Shown here: positions 9,468-19,019 of the stretch, piece by piece
Position numbering within the stretch: the stretch's first letter is position 1
Layout of the letters: each line of letters opens with the position of its first letter
Origin: Methylomonas rosea
Lineage (GTDB): Bacteria; Pseudomonadota; Gammaproteobacteria; Methylococcales; Methylomonadaceae
Length of the DNA stretch: 64,000 nt
Reading direction: 5' to 3'
NCBI RefSeq assembly: GCF_024505055.1
Contig: NZ_JANIBL010000002.1
Location: 62,001-126,000 of the forward strand
Notes under the pieces: model-generated
The model's database searches: none
What the model was told of the DNA's origin: nothing
What the model saw: the letters and a program-made list of their open reading frames with translations, nothing else
Made by a program: the position numbers and the translations under genes

Positions 9468-9490
9468 GCCGCGTAAATCGCGGCTTTTTT
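9468..9490 (+). terminator. Rho-independent terminator of yicC
   Basis: GCCGCG, a 5-nt loop, CGCGGC and six T residues, 40 bp after the yicC stop. The remaining ~220 bp up to 9710 are AT-rich and show no gene. Confidence 0.85.
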
Positions 9491-9710
9491 GTGTCTGGCA
9501 TATCTAGCAACGTTGAAAGATAGTTAAATCAAACCATGCATCCATCGATCAATAGGCTGATTTACTTGTGCAGCTTGTGTTGTGGCGTCTACGCGTGCCA
9601 ATATCTGAAAATTAAATATACATATGCAATTTAATCATTAATAAGCTGGGCGATTGCGCTGGCATAATGAGATCACTTATCGAATATTATGAAGTTTGAG
9701 GTGATTGTCT

Positions 9711-10523
9711 ATGAATTTAATGTATACGGCTTCCGGATTTGTCGTGGGTATGCTGGTGGGCGTTACCGGTGTCGGCGGTGGTTCGTTGATGACGCCGCTT
9801 CTGGTCTTTTTGTTTGGCTTTAAACCCGCAGTTGCAGTAGGCACCGATTTACTCTATGCGTCGATTACGAAAACCGCCGGGGTGTTTGTTCATCACGGTA
9901 AGCACGGTTCGGTGGATTGGAAAATTGTCGGCTGGTTGGCGCTGGGTAGTTTGCCTTTCGCCGGTATAACCTTGTATGTACTGAAAAATCTGATGGAGGT
10001 TGGCAAGGAAGTGACCGGCGCCATTACCTTTACCTTGGGCGTGGCGTTGTTACTGACGGCTCTGGCCTTGTTGGTGCGCAGTATTCTGTTGCGCAAAGCG
10101 GCCAAGACTGCGGCAATCGATGACGAGCATAGTAATCAGGAAAACAGTGGCCGTTTTTCGCCGCGCTGGGAAAAAGTTGCTACGGTGTTTACCGGTGCGG
10201 TGCTGGGAGTGTTAGTCACATTATCCTCGGTGGGTGCCGGGGCTTTAGGGACTGTGGCTTTGTTATTTCTGTATCCAAGAATGACCACATTGAAAATTGT
10301 CGGTACCGATTTGGCGCATGCGATTCCTTTGACCGCCGTGGCCGGTTTGGGGCATTTGAGTCTGGGTAATTTCGATCTGGATTTGTTGATCAGCTTGTTG
10401 CTGGGGTCGGTGCCGGGGATTTGGATCGGCAGTCATTTGAGCGCCAAGATTCCGGAATATTTTCTGCGCCCGGTGTTGGCAACCTTGCTGCTGGTGATAG
10501 GTGTTAAGTTTGTATTGCAGTAG
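9711..10523 (+). CDS. TauE/SafE family sulfite/organosulfur exporter-like permease
   Basis: 270-aa integral membrane protein with the two-repeat TauE/SafE (DUF81) layout: GVTGVGGGSLMTPLL in the first half and SSVGAGALGT in the second, separated by a hydrophilic loop (~residues 127-148). About eight membrane helices are visible. Family members export sulfite, sulfoacetate or related anions; the substrate here is unknown. ATG 9711 is chosen over a TTG two codons upstream because GAGGTG lies 7 nt before it. Confidence 0.88.
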   Translation: MNLMYTASGFVVGMLVGVTGVGGGSLMTPLLVFLFGFKPAVAVGTDLLYASITKTAGVFVHHGKHGSVDWKIVGWLALGSLPFAGITLYVLKNLMEVGKEVTGAITFTLGVALLLTALALLVRSILLRKAAKTAAIDDEHSNQENSGRFSPRWEKVATVFTGAVLGVLVTLSSVGAGALGTVALLFLYPRMTTLKIVGTDLAHAIPLTAVAGLGHLSLGNFDLDLLISLLLGSVPGIWIGSHLSAKIPEYFLRPVLATLLLVIGVKFVLQ

Positions 10524-10550
10524 AACCGTATTTAACGGCTTGGCTTGAAG

Positions 10551-10584
10551 AAACCGTTCTCGGCAATGACGAGAACGGTTTTTT
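10551..10584. terminator. Bidirectional terminator between the TauE-like gene and typA
   Basis: A perfect 12-bp stem (AAACCGTTCTCG with CGAGAACGGTTT) around a 7-nt loop, flanked by A and T runs, between two convergent genes and serving both. Confidence 0.9.
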
Positions 10585-10591
10585 AGTTTGA

Positions 10592-12400
10592 CTATTTCGG
10601 TGCGCGTTTGCGTTCGTTTTCAGTCAATAAGATTTTACGCAGACGAATTGATTTAGGCGTCACTTCGACCAGTTCATCATCGCTGATAAACTCCAAAGCT
10701 TGTTCCAGCGTCATTTTTTGAATTTTGGCGCAGGTCAAGCTGTCGTCGGTACCCGCGGCACGAATATTGGTTAAAGGTTTTGGTTTGGTTGGATTAACCA
10801 CTAAATCGCTGCTGCGAGAATGGATGCCGACTAATTGGCCTTCGTAGATTTCATCACCGTTAACCACTAACAACTCGCCGCGAGCTTGCAGCGGATACAG
10901 CGAATAATCGACCGCTTTACCTTTAGCCATGGAAATCAACACGCCACGCACGCGACTACCAACCGCGCCTTCTTTCACGGGGCCGTAATGGTCGAAGACG
11001 TGATAGAACAATCCGGAGCCGGAGGTTGCGGTCAAGAACTCGGTTTGGAAACCCAATAAGCCCCTAGAAGGCACCACATATTCCAAGCGGATGCGGCCTT
11101 TGCCATCGGGTACCATGTCTTTCAGGTCGCCTTTCCGTTCGCCCAATTTTTCCATGATGGTGCCTTGGTGTTGCTCTTCCACTTCAATCGTGACGTTTTC
11201 AAACGGTTCTGATTTCACGCCATCAATTTCGCGAATGATCACTTGTGGACGCGATACGCCTAACTCAAAGCCTTCGCGGCGCATGTTTTCGATCAACACC
11301 GATAAATGCAATTCGCCACGTCCGGACACTTTAAATTTGTCAGGGTCATCGGTAGTTTCAACGCGCAGCGCGACATTGTGTTGTAACTCTTTTTGTAAGC
11401 GGTCATAGATTTGGCGGGTAGTAATGAACTTACCTTCTCTGCCGGCAAACGGTGAGTTATTAACCTGAAAGGTCATGCTCACGGTTGGCTCATCGACAGA
11501 TAGCGGCGGCAATGCAACCACATTGTTAGGGTCGCATAAGGTTTCCGAGATTTTCAGGTTTTCAATACCGCAGAAAGCAATGATGTCGCCCGCTTGCGCA
11601 CTTTCCACTTCAACGCGTTCCAAGCCATGGAAACCATACAGTTTCAACATCCGACCGCTACGATTTTTCCCTTCGTTGTCCACGATGGTCAACGGCATAT
11701 TGCGCGTCACTTTGCCGTGTTGAATGCGACCGATGCCGATAACGCCGACATAAGAGTTGTAATCCAGGCTGATGACCTGCATTTGGAAAGGTGCATCGAC
11801 CTCAACCGGCGGCGGCGCTACTTTATCAACGATGGTTTGAAACAGCGGTGTCATATCGCCGCCCGATACGTCGGCTTCCAAACCGGCAAAACCATTTAAC
11901 GCCGAGGCATACACAATAGGAAAATCCAACTGCTCATCGGTTGCGCCTAAGTTATCAAACAAATCAAAGGTTTGATCGACCACCCAATCCGGACGGGCGC
12001 CTGGGCGATCCACTTTGTTAATCACGACGATGGGTTTTAAACCCAGGGCAAACGCTTTTTTGGTGACGAAGCGGGTTTGCGGCATTGGGCCGTCGACGGC
12101 GTCGACCAACAGTAAAACCGAATCCACCATCGATAAAACCCGTTCGACTTCGCCACCGAAGTCCGCGTGGCCTGGGGTGTCGACGATGTTGATGTGATAG
12201 CCGTTCCAGTCAATCGCGGTGTTTTTTGCCAAGATGGTAATGCCGCGTTCTTTTTCCAGCGCGTTGGAGTCCATCACCCGTTCGTCGACTTTAGTGTGCG
12301 CGTCGAAGGTGCCGGATTGCTGTAAAAGTTGGTCAACTAACGTGGTTTTGCCGTGGTCGACGTGGGCGATGATCGCGATGTTTCTGAGTTTTTCTATCAC
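10592..12400 (-). CDS. typA: Ribosome-associated GTPase TypA/BipA
   Basis: 602-aa translational GTPase that acts in late 50S assembly and stress adaptation. G1 is [10 protein letters not shown], the switch II region is DTPGHADF and G4 is NKVDRP. The C-terminal BipA-specific region ([15 protein letters not shown]) is present. Start is GTG at 12400, matching the usual [13 protein letters not shown] opening. It lies downstream of rhodanese on the same strand, with a 107-bp gap that probably holds its own promoter. E. coli length is ~607 aa, so it is complete. Confidence 0.97.
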   Translation of the reverse strand: MIEKLRNIAIIAHVDHGKTTLVDQLLQQSGTFDAHTKVDERVMDSNALEKERGITILAKNTAIDWNGYHINIVDTPGHADFGGEVERVLSMVDSVLLLVDAVDGPMPQTRFVTKKAFALGLKPIVVINKVDRPGARPDWVVDQTFDLFDNLGATDEQLDFPIVYASALNGFAGLEADVSGGDMTPLFQTIVDKVAPPPVEVDAPFQMQVISLDYNSYVGVIGIGRIQHGKVTRNMPLTIVDNEGKNRSGRMLKLYGFHGLERVEVESAQAGDIIAFCGIENLKISETLCDPNNVVALPPLSVDEPTVSMTFQVNNSPFAGREGKFITTRQIYDRLQKELQHNVALRVETTDDPDKFKVSGRGELHLSVLIENMRREGFELGVSRPQVIIREIDGVKSEPFENVTIEVEEQHQGTIMEKLGERKGDLKDMVPDGKGRIRLEYVVPSRGLLGFQTEFLTATSGSGLFYHVFDHYGPVKEGAVGSRVRGVLISMAKGKAVDYSLYPLQARGELLVVNGDEIYEGQLVGIHSRSSDLVVNPTKPKPLTNIRAAGTDDSLTCAKIQKMTLEQALEFISDDELVEVTPKSIRLRKILLTENERKRAPK

Positions 12401-12507
12401 AATAATTTACTAGATGATTTTTAAGGAACAGATAGGCCGAACGGATAAGCCGCCCAGCGGGATTTAGTTTTGGTTTCCGCGCTGGCGCGGACCGATTGGC
12501 TGAGGGA

Positions 12508-12900
12508 TTAACTTTGTTGCCAAGGCAAGCCGTGAAAACGCCAGCCGCCAGTATTGCCGCGGTGCTTGTTTTCATCCAGCGGGCCTTCGAAGCCTTCCAG
12601 AATGTTGATCAGATGTTCGTAGCCCGCCGCTTCCAGGGCTTTGGCAGCGTCTACAGAACGTTGTCCGCTGCGGCACAACAGCAGAATCGGCGCGGTTTTA
12701 TCCGGGGCATGCTGTTGCACTTGGTCTATGAAACCCGTGTTTAATTGCATGCCGGGAAATTCTTTCCAGGCCACATGAATCGCTTGCGGCGGGTGGCCGA
12801 CAAAGCTGTGTTCGATGGCTGTCCTGACATCGATCAGTACCGCTGCCGAATTGGCTTGTAATACAGCCCAGGATTGTTTGGGGTCGAGATTTTCTATCAT
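12508..12900 (-). CDS. Single-domain rhodanese-like sulfurtransferase
   Basis: 130-aa single rhodanese domain. The active-site loop LLCRSGQRS carries the persulfide Cys, and VLIDVRTAIEHSFVGHPPQA is the usual N-terminal segment. There is no signal peptide, so it is cytoplasmic. It follows the methyltransferase gene by 12 bp and is probably in one transcript with it and the LysR gene. The sulfur acceptor is unknown. Confidence 0.9.
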   Translation of the reverse strand: MIENLDPKQSWAVLQANSAAVLIDVRTAIEHSFVGHPPQAIHVAWKEFPGMQLNTGFIDQVQQHAPDKTAPILLLCRSGQRSVDAAKALEAAGYEHLINILEGFEGPLDENKHRGNTGGWRFHGLPWQQS

Positions 12901-12912
12901 TAATTTACCGCT

Positions 12913-13482
12913 TCATTTTTGCCCGATAAAACAGGCTTCGTTTCTGTTGCCGAATCGCACATCGCCGAGTTTTGCGTATTCCTGGTAAAAAATCACGCTT
13001 AAGGGGCTGAATAGCCGCAATAACTCGTTGTTTGCCAGTAAATACTCGGGATTGCTGGGGCCTTGTTGGTCAAGTTTGTTGCGGGTAAATGTTTGATAAA
13101 ACAGCAGGCCGCCCGGTTTCAAGGCTGCCATTATCGCATTACACAGGGTTCGGTCAAGAAAACGACAGATGACAATCACATCGTAAGTCTGCGTTGTAAG
13201 TGTTTCGGCGCTGATATTGCATTGCCGAGTGGTGATGGAAAGGCCTTTTTCGGCAGCCTCTTGTTGCAATAGTTGTAAAGCGACCGAAGAAATATCCCAA
13301 GCATCCGCATCAAGCCCGGACTCGGCCAAGAGTATGGCATTGCCGCCCTGGCCGCAGGCCAAATCCAGCGCGTTGCCGTGCTTGGGTAGCAGGTATTGAT
13401 GCTGACTTAGCACCTCGGCAGGCGATACCGGAGTGGAAGTGTTTCGATACGCAGCATCCCACTTGTCTTGCAGATCGCTCAT
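12913..13482 (-). CDS. Class I SAM methyltransferase (TehB-like)
   Basis: 189-aa small methyltransferase. The SAM-binding motif is ALDLACGQGGNAILLAE, followed by DAWDISSVALQLL and a VIVICRFLDR segment. The family resembles the TehB/tellurite-resistance methyltransferase group. Start is set at ATG 13482, which overlaps the LysR stop as ATGA, rather than at a TTG ten codons upstream. Coupling to a LysR regulator and a rhodanese suggests a role with sulfur or metalloid compounds, but this is only context. Confidence 0.8.
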   Translation of the reverse strand: MSDLQDKWDAAYRNTSTPVSPAEVLSQHQYLLPKHGNALDLACGQGGNAILLAESGLDADAWDISSVALQLLQQEAAEKGLSITTRQCNISAETLTTQTYDVIVICRFLDRTLCNAIMAALKPGGLLFYQTFTRNKLDQQGPSNPEYLLANNELLRLFSPLSVIFYQEYAKLGDVRFGNRNEACFIGQK

Positions 13483-14381
13483 GGATTCATGCCGATCCGA
13501 TGCGGTAGCCAAGCTTGAATAAACTCCAAAAACGACCGGACTTTGGCCGACAAATATTTGCGGTGTGGGTACACCGCATAAATTTCCAGCGGCGAGATAC
13601 CGTACTGCTCCATGACCACTTGCAGCCGGCCTTGCTCGATGTCACGGCCGACGATGTAACGCGGCAACATGATCAGGCCCAAGCCGTTCACCGCGGCGTT
13701 GCGGATCGGATCGGCCATATTGGCCTGCATTCTACCCGTGACGGTGACGGTGCGTTCCCCGAGTATGCCCTTGAAGCGCCATTTGTTACGCGGTGGGATA
13801 GCCCAATTGATCAGGCAGCTGTGATCTTCCAGGTCTTCCGGGTCTTGCGGAGTGCCATGCGCCTTGAGATATTCCGGGGAGGCGCACACGACCAGTGATG
13901 AGCTGGCCAACTTTCGGGCCACCAAGCTGGTATCGTTCAACTGGCCTAGATAAATAGCCAAGTCGACACCTTCATCGATTAAATCGACTTGTCCGCCTTT
14001 CAACACCATCTCTACTGAGAGATCCGGGTAGTTTTTTAAGTATTCGGTCAAGCCCGGCGAAATATGGCTGGCGCCGATGACCGGCGGCGCCAGAATTTTC
14101 AGGGTGCCGCGCGGCTCCGTTTGCAGATGCGTGATCGCCGATTCCATCTCCGCCACGTCTAGTAGAACTTGCTGACAGCGTTCCAGGTAGGCTTCGCCAG
14201 CCTCGGTTAGGCTTAAGCTGCGGGTTGTGCGATTGAACAAGCGTGTGTTCAGTTCGCTTTCCAATTGCATGATGTGTTTGGTAGCCATGGCCCTGGAAAT
14301 ATCGAGATCTTTGGCGGCTCCGGCAAAGCTGCCGGCTTTGGCGACGCGGACAAAGACATTCATGCTGGTTAGTTTGTCCAT
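13479..14381 (-). CDS. LysR-family transcriptional regulator
   Basis: 300-aa regulator. The N-terminal winged helix-turn-helix is MNVFVRVAKAGSFAGAAKDL with ATKHIMQLESELNTRLFNRT; the C-terminal ~200 residues are the effector-binding domain. It belongs to the CrgA/DsdC-like group that often controls divergent or downstream genes. The ATG is preceded by AGGAG with good spacing. Its stop overlaps the methyltransferase start. A 16-bp palindrome lies 58 bp upstream and could be its operator. Confidence 0.92.
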   Translation of the reverse strand: MDKLTSMNVFVRVAKAGSFAGAAKDLDISRAMATKHIMQLESELNTRLFNRTTRSLSLTEAGEAYLERCQQVLLDVAEMESAITHLQTEPRGTLKILAPPVIGASHISPGLTEYLKNYPDLSVEMVLKGGQVDLIDEGVDLAIYLGQLNDTSLVARKLASSSLVVCASPEYLKAHGTPQDPEDLEDHSCLINWAIPPRNKWRFKGILGERTVTVTGRMQANMADPIRNAAVNGLGLIMLPRYIVGRDIEQGRLQVVMEQYGISPLEIYAVYPHRKYLSAKVRSFLEFIQAWLPHRIGMNP

Positions 14382-14438
14382 GGTATCTCCTGGAAAGTAA
14401 AAAATTCACCAAAAAGCGTTGACATTTTTATTGTTTCG

Positions 14439-14454
14439 AAATTGTATACAATTT
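14439..14454. promoter_or_regulatory. 16-bp perfect palindrome, candidate LysR operator
   Basis: AAATTGTATACAATTT in the divergent region between the LysR gene and the small ORF. It contains a T-N11-A core as favoured by LysR regulators. A TTGACA at 14419-14424 lies just before it on the plus strand. Confidence 0.55.
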
Positions 14455-14471
14455 ATTTAGTAAAAGCCTAA

Positions 14472-14499
14472 TTGTAAACTTTTTTCTATCCTGTATAGT
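14472..14499 (+). promoter_or_regulatory. Candidate sigma-70 promoter for the small ORF
   Basis: TTGTAA (14472-14477) and TATAGT (14494-14499) with 16-bp spacing. Transcription would begin just before the ATG at 14524. Confidence 0.5.
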
Positions 14500-14523
14500 G
14501 CGCTGCAACTGAAAAGCAAACGC

Positions 14524-14724
14524 ATGAAGTCTTGTCAAGCACAAGATTTAAAAACAGAGAATTTGAGCACAATGAGCGAATTTAAAAAAGACATCTTAAT
14601 CGGCACCCTCTTTATTGCCGGTATTTGGAACTTTATTTCAGGTTTGTTCGTAATCTCCACTGTGTTGTTCGCTGCCACGTCCATGTTTAGCAATATGTCG
14701 ACCAAGGCGCAGCTGAATAGCTGA
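14524..14724 (+). CDS. Small single-span membrane protein, unknown
   Basis: A 66-aa ORF, or ~50 aa if it starts at the internal ATG at 14572 (MSEFKKDILIG), which may be the better start. One hydrophobic segment (IAGIWNFISGLFVISTVLF) predicts an inner-membrane span. I do not recognise the family. It has its own candidate promoter and two tandem terminators, so a short dedicated transcript is likely, but coding has not been proven and no convincing Shine-Dalgarno is seen. Confidence 0.5.
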   Translation: MKSCQAQDLKTENLSTMSEFKKDILIGTLFIAGIWNFISGLFVISTVLFAATSMFSNMSTKAQLNS

Positions 14725-14763
14725 TCCAAGAATTTGTAACTACCTCCTGGTGTTGTAATAACG

Positions 14764-14800
14764 AGCGGAACCTCCTTCTAAGCACTCCGCTGGTTTTTTT
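14764..14800 (+). terminator. First terminator after the small ORF
   Basis: AGCGGA and TCCGCT pair around a 16-nt loop and are followed by GG and seven T residues. Confidence 0.6.
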
Positions 14801-14836
14801 GCCTTCCTCTGCGCAAGCATAGGGAGGCTTTTTTTT
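14801..14836 (+). terminator. Second, tandem terminator
   Basis: GCCTTCCT pairs with AGGGAGGC (one G-T pair) around a 12-nt loop, then eight T residues. It isolates hisE from the upstream transcript. Confidence 0.75.
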
Positions 14837-14850
14837 GCCGATAGATTTTT

Positions 14851-14878
14851 TTGGGCTGTTTCGGCAACGTGCTATGAT
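14851..14878 (+). promoter_or_regulatory. Candidate extended -10 promoter for hisE-tat
   Basis: TGCTATGAT is an extended -10 element (hexamer 14873-14878), with a weak TTGGGC -35 at 16-bp spacing. It is 30 bp before the hisE ATG. Confidence 0.5.
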
Positions 14879-14907
14879 TTTGCAGTTCCCAATCCACACA
14901 AAAACTA

Positions 14908-15228
14908 ATGAGCGAAGTTTTACAGCAATTGGCCCTGGTTCTCGAGCAGCGTAAGCTGCAAACCGCCGATCAGTCCTACGTGGCCAGTTTATACGCCAAG
15001 GGCTTGGATCATATTTTGAAAAAAATCGGCGAAGAGGCCACTGAAACGGTGATTGCCGCCAAAGACGGCGACAAGGATAAAATAGTCTATGAAACCGCCG
15101 ATCTTTGGTTTCACTGCATGGTTATGTTGGCGCATCAGGAACTCGGACCGGAACATGTGATCAATGAGTTGCAAAGGCGCTTCGGATTGTCCGGTTTGCA
15201 GGAAAAAGCGCAACGCGACATTTCCTGA
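14908..15228 (+). CDS. hisE: Phosphoribosyl-ATP pyrophosphatase
   Basis: Second step of histidine synthesis, removing pyrophosphate from phosphoribosyl-ATP. It is a 106-aa stand-alone HisE domain, all-alpha MazG-like, with the metal-binding [16 protein letters not shown] and [13 protein letters not shown] helices. It is not fused to HisI. The tatABC genes follow at once, an order also seen in Pseudomonas-type genomes. Confidence 0.95.
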   Translation: MSEVLQQLALVLEQRKLQTADQSYVASLYAKGLDHILKKIGEEATETVIAAKDGDKDKIVYETADLWFHCMVMLAHQELGPEHVINELQRRFGLSGLQEKAQRDIS

Positions 15229-15250
15229 TGGTTAAATTTAGGAGTAAAAA

Positions 15251-15466
15251 ATGGGTTTAAGTATCCCTCATCTATTAGTAGTGTTAGTTATCGTGGTCTT
15301 GGTGTTTGGCACCAAGCGCCTGAAAAATATCGGCTCCGATCTCGGCGAGGCGATTAGAGGATTTCGCTCAGCTGTTAAGGAAGGCAGCGAAGATAAAACG
15401 ATTGCACGTAAGGAAGAGGAGCCTTTGGAAGGCGAAGTCGCTAATAAAGAAAAAGATCGGGCTTAG
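15251..15466 (+). CDS. tatA: Sec-independent translocase subunit TatA
   Basis: 71-aa pore-forming Tat component. It has an N-terminal membrane helix ([17 protein letters not shown]), the hinge and the amphipathic helix [19 protein letters not shown], then a charged tail. GGAG is placed 7 nt before the ATG. It is first of the tatABC set. Confidence 0.95.
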   Translation: MGLSIPHLLVVLVIVVLVFGTKRLKNIGSDLGEAIRGFRSAVKEGSEDKTIARKEEEPLEGEVANKEKDRA

Positions 15467-15474
15467 TCTGCGCT

Positions 15475-15798
15475 ATGTTCGATGTCGGCTTTTCAGAGTT
15501 GTTGATGGTTGGCTTAGTGGCGCTATTAGTGCTTGGCCCGGAAAAATTGCCGAAAGCAGCCCGCTTAGCTGGATTTTGGGTAGGAAAAGCCCGTACTGTA
15601 CTGGCCACCGCGAAGGCGGAAATTAAACAGGAATTGCATGCTGAGGAAATGCGCCAGTTAATCCAGCAACAGTCCATAGCCGGCGAATTGCAGAAAGTGG
15701 TGCAGGATACTCAGTCGGCCCTTGACGATATTAACTTCAATGCTCAGGCAGCGACCGAGATCAATCAGGACGATGACAAGCCAAGCACCGCTGGATAA
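15475..15798 (+). CDS. tatB: Tat translocase subunit TatB
   Basis: 107-aa protein that forms the twin-arginine signal receptor with TatC. It starts MFDVGFSELL, with the TatB-type glutamate in the short membrane helix and LGPEKLPKAAR after it, then a long amphipathic and coiled region. It begins 8 bp after tatA and its 3' end overlaps the tatC start by 26 bp. Confidence 0.94.
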   Translation: MFDVGFSELLMVGLVALLVLGPEKLPKAARLAGFWVGKARTVLATAKAEIKQELHAEEMRQLIQQQSIAGELQKVVQDTQSALDDINFNAQAATEINQDDDKPSTAG

Positions 15799-16528
15799 CG
15801 AGCAGTCTTTTTTTAGCCATTTAGTCGAACTGCGCGACCGCCTGTTAAAGGTGGTGCTATGCGTGTTACTGGTGTTTGTCGGTACCGCAAGCTACGCGAA
15901 CGAGATTTACGCCTATCTGGCGGAGCCGCTGTTGCAGCATATGCCGAAAAACAGCACGATGATCGCCATCGATGTCGCATCGCCGTTTTTCACCCCGTTC
16001 AAACTCGCATTCGTAGTAGCGGTGTTCGTTTCCATTCCCTTCATTCTTTACCAGTTCTGGGGCTTTGTGGCGCCTGGCTTATACCGTCATGAAAAGCTGA
16101 TGGTGGCGCCGTTGCTATTGGCTAGCACGTTATTGTTTTACAGTGGCGCAGCCTTCGCCTATTTTCTGGTATTCCCGCTGGTGTTCGGCTATCTCACTTC
16201 GGCGGCGCCTGCCGGCGTGGCGGTGATGACCGATATAGCCACTTATCTGGATTTTGTGTTGGCGATGTTTTTTGCCTTCGGGTTATCGTTCGAAATTCCG
16301 ATTTTCACTATTGTATTGGTCTGGACCGGGATTATTACGCCGGAAACACTGTCCGAAAAAAGGCCGTATGTCATCGTCGGGGTGTTCGTCATCGCGATGT
16401 TTTTGACGCCGCCCGACGCCTTGTCGCAAACGCTGTTGGCAGTGCCGATGTGGTTGTTGTTTGAATCCGGATTGCTGTTTTCGCGCTTATTTGTCAAAAA
16501 AGAATCGGCGGCTGAGGATCGTGAATAG
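15773..16528 (+). CDS. tatC: Tat translocase subunit TatC
   Basis: 251-aa six-span protein that binds twin-arginine signal peptides. Conserved features are FFSHLVELRDRLLK, the PFFTPFKLAFVVA segment, LYQFWGFVAPGLYRHEK and FGLSFEIPIF. ATG 15773 is chosen because the family opens with this short acidic tail before SHLxELR. It overlaps tatB, and its stop overlaps the yggS start by 8 bp. Confidence 0.96.
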   Translation: MTSQAPLDNEQSFFSHLVELRDRLLKVVLCVLLVFVGTASYANEIYAYLAEPLLQHMPKNSTMIAIDVASPFFTPFKLAFVVAVFVSIPFILYQFWGFVAPGLYRHEKLMVAPLLLASTLLFYSGAAFAYFLVFPLVFGYLTSAAPAGVAVMTDIATYLDFVLAMFFAFGLSFEIPIFTIVLVWTGIITPETLSEKRPYVIVGVFVIAMFLTPPDALSQTLLAVPMWLLFESGLLFSRLFVKKESAAEDRE

Positions 16529-17204
16529 TATCGCCCAGCGTTTCGCCAAGGTACGCAAGCAACTCCGCCAGGCCGAAATCGATTCGCAACGGCCGCTGGG
16601 CAGTGTGCGACTACTGGCCGTCAGTAAGACCAAGCCTGCTGCCGATATTGCCGAAGCCTACCGTTTAGGTCAGCGCCATTTCGGCGAAAACTATTTGCAG
16701 GAAGCGCTAAAAAAACAGCAGGAATTAGCGGCGTTCAATATCAGCTGGCATTTCATCGGACCGATTCAGTCCAATAAAACCAAGCCTATCGCTCAGCAAT
16801 TTGCCTGGGTACACAGTGTTGATCGCTTGAAAATTGCCGAGCGCCTCAGCGAGCAACGCCCCGACTATTTGCCGCCTCTGAATGTTTGTTTGCAAGTCAA
16901 CATTAGCGACGAAGCCAGCAAGTCCGGCATTGAGTTGGCTGATTTGCCGGCGCTGATCGAGCAAGTTAGCAAATTGCCGAATTTGTGTTTGCGCGGCGTG
17001 ATGGCGATTCCGGAGCCGCAGCAGGATTATCAGGCGCAATGCTTGCCTTATCGGCGACTTTATCAAGCGGTACGGCAACTTGAGCGTAACGATCTTGATA
17101 CCTTTTCGTTTGGGATGAGCGGTGATTTGCAAGCGGCGGTCGCCGAAGGCTCAACGCTGGTGCGGATAGGCACTGCGCTGTTCGGCGAGCGTCCTAGCCA
17201 ATAA
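16521..17204 (+). CDS. yggS: PLP homeostasis protein YggS/PROSC
   Basis: 227-aa pyridoxal-phosphate-binding protein of the alanine-racemase N-terminal fold, involved in vitamin B6 and amino-acid balance rather than racemisation. The PLP lysine is in LLAVSKTKP; FGENYLQEAL, WHFIGPIQSNK and FGMSGDLQAAV are diagnostic. It starts at GTG 16521, preceded by GAGG and overlapping the tatC stop, so it is coupled to the tat operon. Confidence 0.95.
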   Translation: MNSIAQRFAKVRKQLRQAEIDSQRPLGSVRLLAVSKTKPAADIAEAYRLGQRHFGENYLQEALKKQQELAAFNISWHFIGPIQSNKTKPIAQQFAWVHSVDRLKIAERLSEQRPDYLPPLNVCLQVNISDEASKSGIELADLPALIEQVSKLPNLCLRGVMAIPEPQQDYQAQCLPYRRLYQAVRQLERNDLDTFSFGMSGDLQAAVAEGSTLVRIGTALFGERPSQ

Positions 17205-17261
17205 TTTGTTTTTAATGGATAATGGCGGCTATTTTCCGATAAATCCCCATTTTTCAACGCG

Positions 17262-19019
17262 ATGAAACAAAAGCTGGAAGCCCTTTTACAACAAGCCGTT
17301 ACAGCCCTTAAAACTCAAGGTATTCTCGAAAACGATTTTATTGCGCAAATCAATTTAGAGCGCACGCGCGATGCGCAGCATGGCGATTTCGCCACCAATC
17401 TGGCAATGTTGCTGGCTAAGCCGGCCAAACTTAATCCTAGACAACTGGCCGAAAAAATCGTCGCTGCTCTGCTCAGCGATGCGCTGATCAGCAAGGTTGA
17501 TATCGCCGGCCCCGGATTTATCAATTTCTTCATCAATCCCGACAGCCAGTTTCAGATTGTCAAACAGGTACTCGATGCCGGAGCTGAGTTCGGTTTAAGT
17601 CAGATCGGTGCAGGAAAGCGGGTGCAAGTCGAATTCGTTTCCGCCAATCCTACAGGGCCTTTACATGTCGGCCACGGTCGCGGCGCTGCTTATGGTTCGG
17701 CGGTAGCGGATTTGCTGGCTGCCGCCGGCTTTCAGGTCGAGCGCGAATACTACGTCAACGATGCCGGCCGGCAGATGGACATTCTCGCTACCAGCGTCTG
17801 GTTGCGTTATCTGGAAGCCTGCGACGAGGTTCTACCGTTTCCAAGCAACGGTTATCGCGGCGAATATGTCCGAGACATTTCCGCGAATCTGCATAAAAAA
17901 GCCGGCGATACATACCGCCGGGCCGCCGCGCAAGTGATGGCGGATTTACCTGCCGATGAGCCGCAGGGCGGCGACAAGGAAAAACATATCGACGCGTTGA
18001 TCGACAGAGCGAAAACCCTGCTCGGTGCGGCCTACAAAGAGGTATTTCAAGCCGGTCTGGACGAAATTCTGGATGATATTAAAGATGATTTGGCGGAATT
18101 CGGCGTCAGCTATCAACAGTGGTTTTCCGAGCGTTCGCTGATGGATGATCATTCCGTTGAGCAAGCTTTGCAGCGTTTGGATGCGGCCGGCTATCTTTAC
18201 CAGCAGGAAGGGGCTACCTGGTTTGCCTCCAGCCGCCTGGGCGACGAAAAAGACCGAGTCGTGGTGCGTGATAACGGTCAGACCACCTATTTTGCGTCCG
18301 ATATCGCCTACCACATGCACAAACTGGATCGCGGTTTCGATCAGATCGTCAATATCTGGGGTGCCGACCACCACGGCTATATTCCGCGCGTAAAAGCGGC
18401 GATGCAGGCCTTAGGCGCCGACGAATCCAAGTTGAAGGTATTGTTGGTGCAATTTGCGATCCTGTATCGCGGCGACGAAAAAGTACAAATGTCGACTCGC
18501 TCCGGGGAGTTTGTAACCTTAAGACAGCTGCGTAACGAAGTCGGTAGAGATGCTTGCCGTTTCTTTTATGTGATGCGCAAATCCGAGCAACATATGGATT
18601 TCGATTTGAAGCTGGCCACCTCCAGAAGCAACGAAAATCCGGTGTATTACGTGCAGTATGCGCATGCCAGGGTGTGCAGCGTGTTGCGCCAGCTCGACGA
18701 AAAAGGCCGGCAACGCAATCCGCATTTGGGTATGGAACATCTGAATCTGTTGACCGAAGAGCAGGAAACCGCGTTACTGACTACACTTTCCAAGTACCCG
18801 GAAGCTTTGGAACGTGCTGCTGTGAATTACGAACCTCATCAATTGATTCATTATTTGCGTGAACTGGCCAATCAGTTCCACAGTTACTACAACGCACACC
18901 AGTTCCTGGTAGACGACGACGAACTTTGTAATGCCCGCATCAATTTGATTTGCGCCGTGAAGCAGGTATTGGTCAACGCCCTATCCCTATTGAAAATCAA
19001 TGCACCCGAAGCGATGTAA
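17262..19019 (+). CDS. argS: Arginyl-tRNA synthetase
   Basis: 585-aa class I aminoacyl-tRNA synthetase. It has the N-terminal Add1 domain, the HIGH variant [23 protein letters not shown] in place of KMSKS as usual in ArgRS, and the C-terminal DALR anticodon-binding domain. Its stop overlaps the following ATG (TAATG), coupling it to the SPOR protein. Confidence 0.97.
   Translation: MKQKLEALLQQAVTALKTQGILENDFIAQINLERTRDAQHGDFATNLAMLLAKPAKLNPRQLAEKIVAALLSDALISKVDIAGPGFINFFINPDSQFQIVKQVLDAGAEFGLSQIGAGKRVQVEFVSANPTGPLHVGHGRGAAYGSAVADLLAAAGFQVEREYYVNDAGRQMDILATSVWLRYLEACDEVLPFPSNGYRGEYVRDISANLHKKAGDTYRRAAAQVMADLPADEPQGGDKEKHIDALIDRAKTLLGAAYKEVFQAGLDEILDDIKDDLAEFGVSYQQWFSERSLMDDHSVEQALQRLDAAGYLYQQEGATWFASSRLGDEKDRVVVRDNGQTTYFASDIAYHMHKLDRGFDQIVNIWGADHHGYIPRVKAAMQALGADESKLKVLLVQFAILYRGDEKVQMSTRSGEFVTLRQLRNEVGRDACRFFYVMRKSEQHMDFDLKLATSRSNENPVYYVQYAHARVCSVLRQLDEKGRQRNPHLGMEHLNLLTEEQETALLTTLSKYPEALERAAVNYEPHQLIHYLRELANQFHSYYNAHQFLVDDDELCNARINLICAVKQVLVNALSLLKINAPEAM

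Noticed and set aside
11091-11899. Long open frames opposite typA
   Set aside because: They lie in the antisense of a fully conserved GTPase gene and have no recognisable motifs.
12476-12491. TCCGCGC/GCGCGGA hairpin between rhodanese and typA
   Set aside because: No T-run on the relevant strand and a 2-nt loop; too weak to call a terminator.
18480-18510. Defective argS lacking KMSKS
   Set aside because: Many arginyl-tRNA synthetases carry a variant such as MSTR here, so it is normal.
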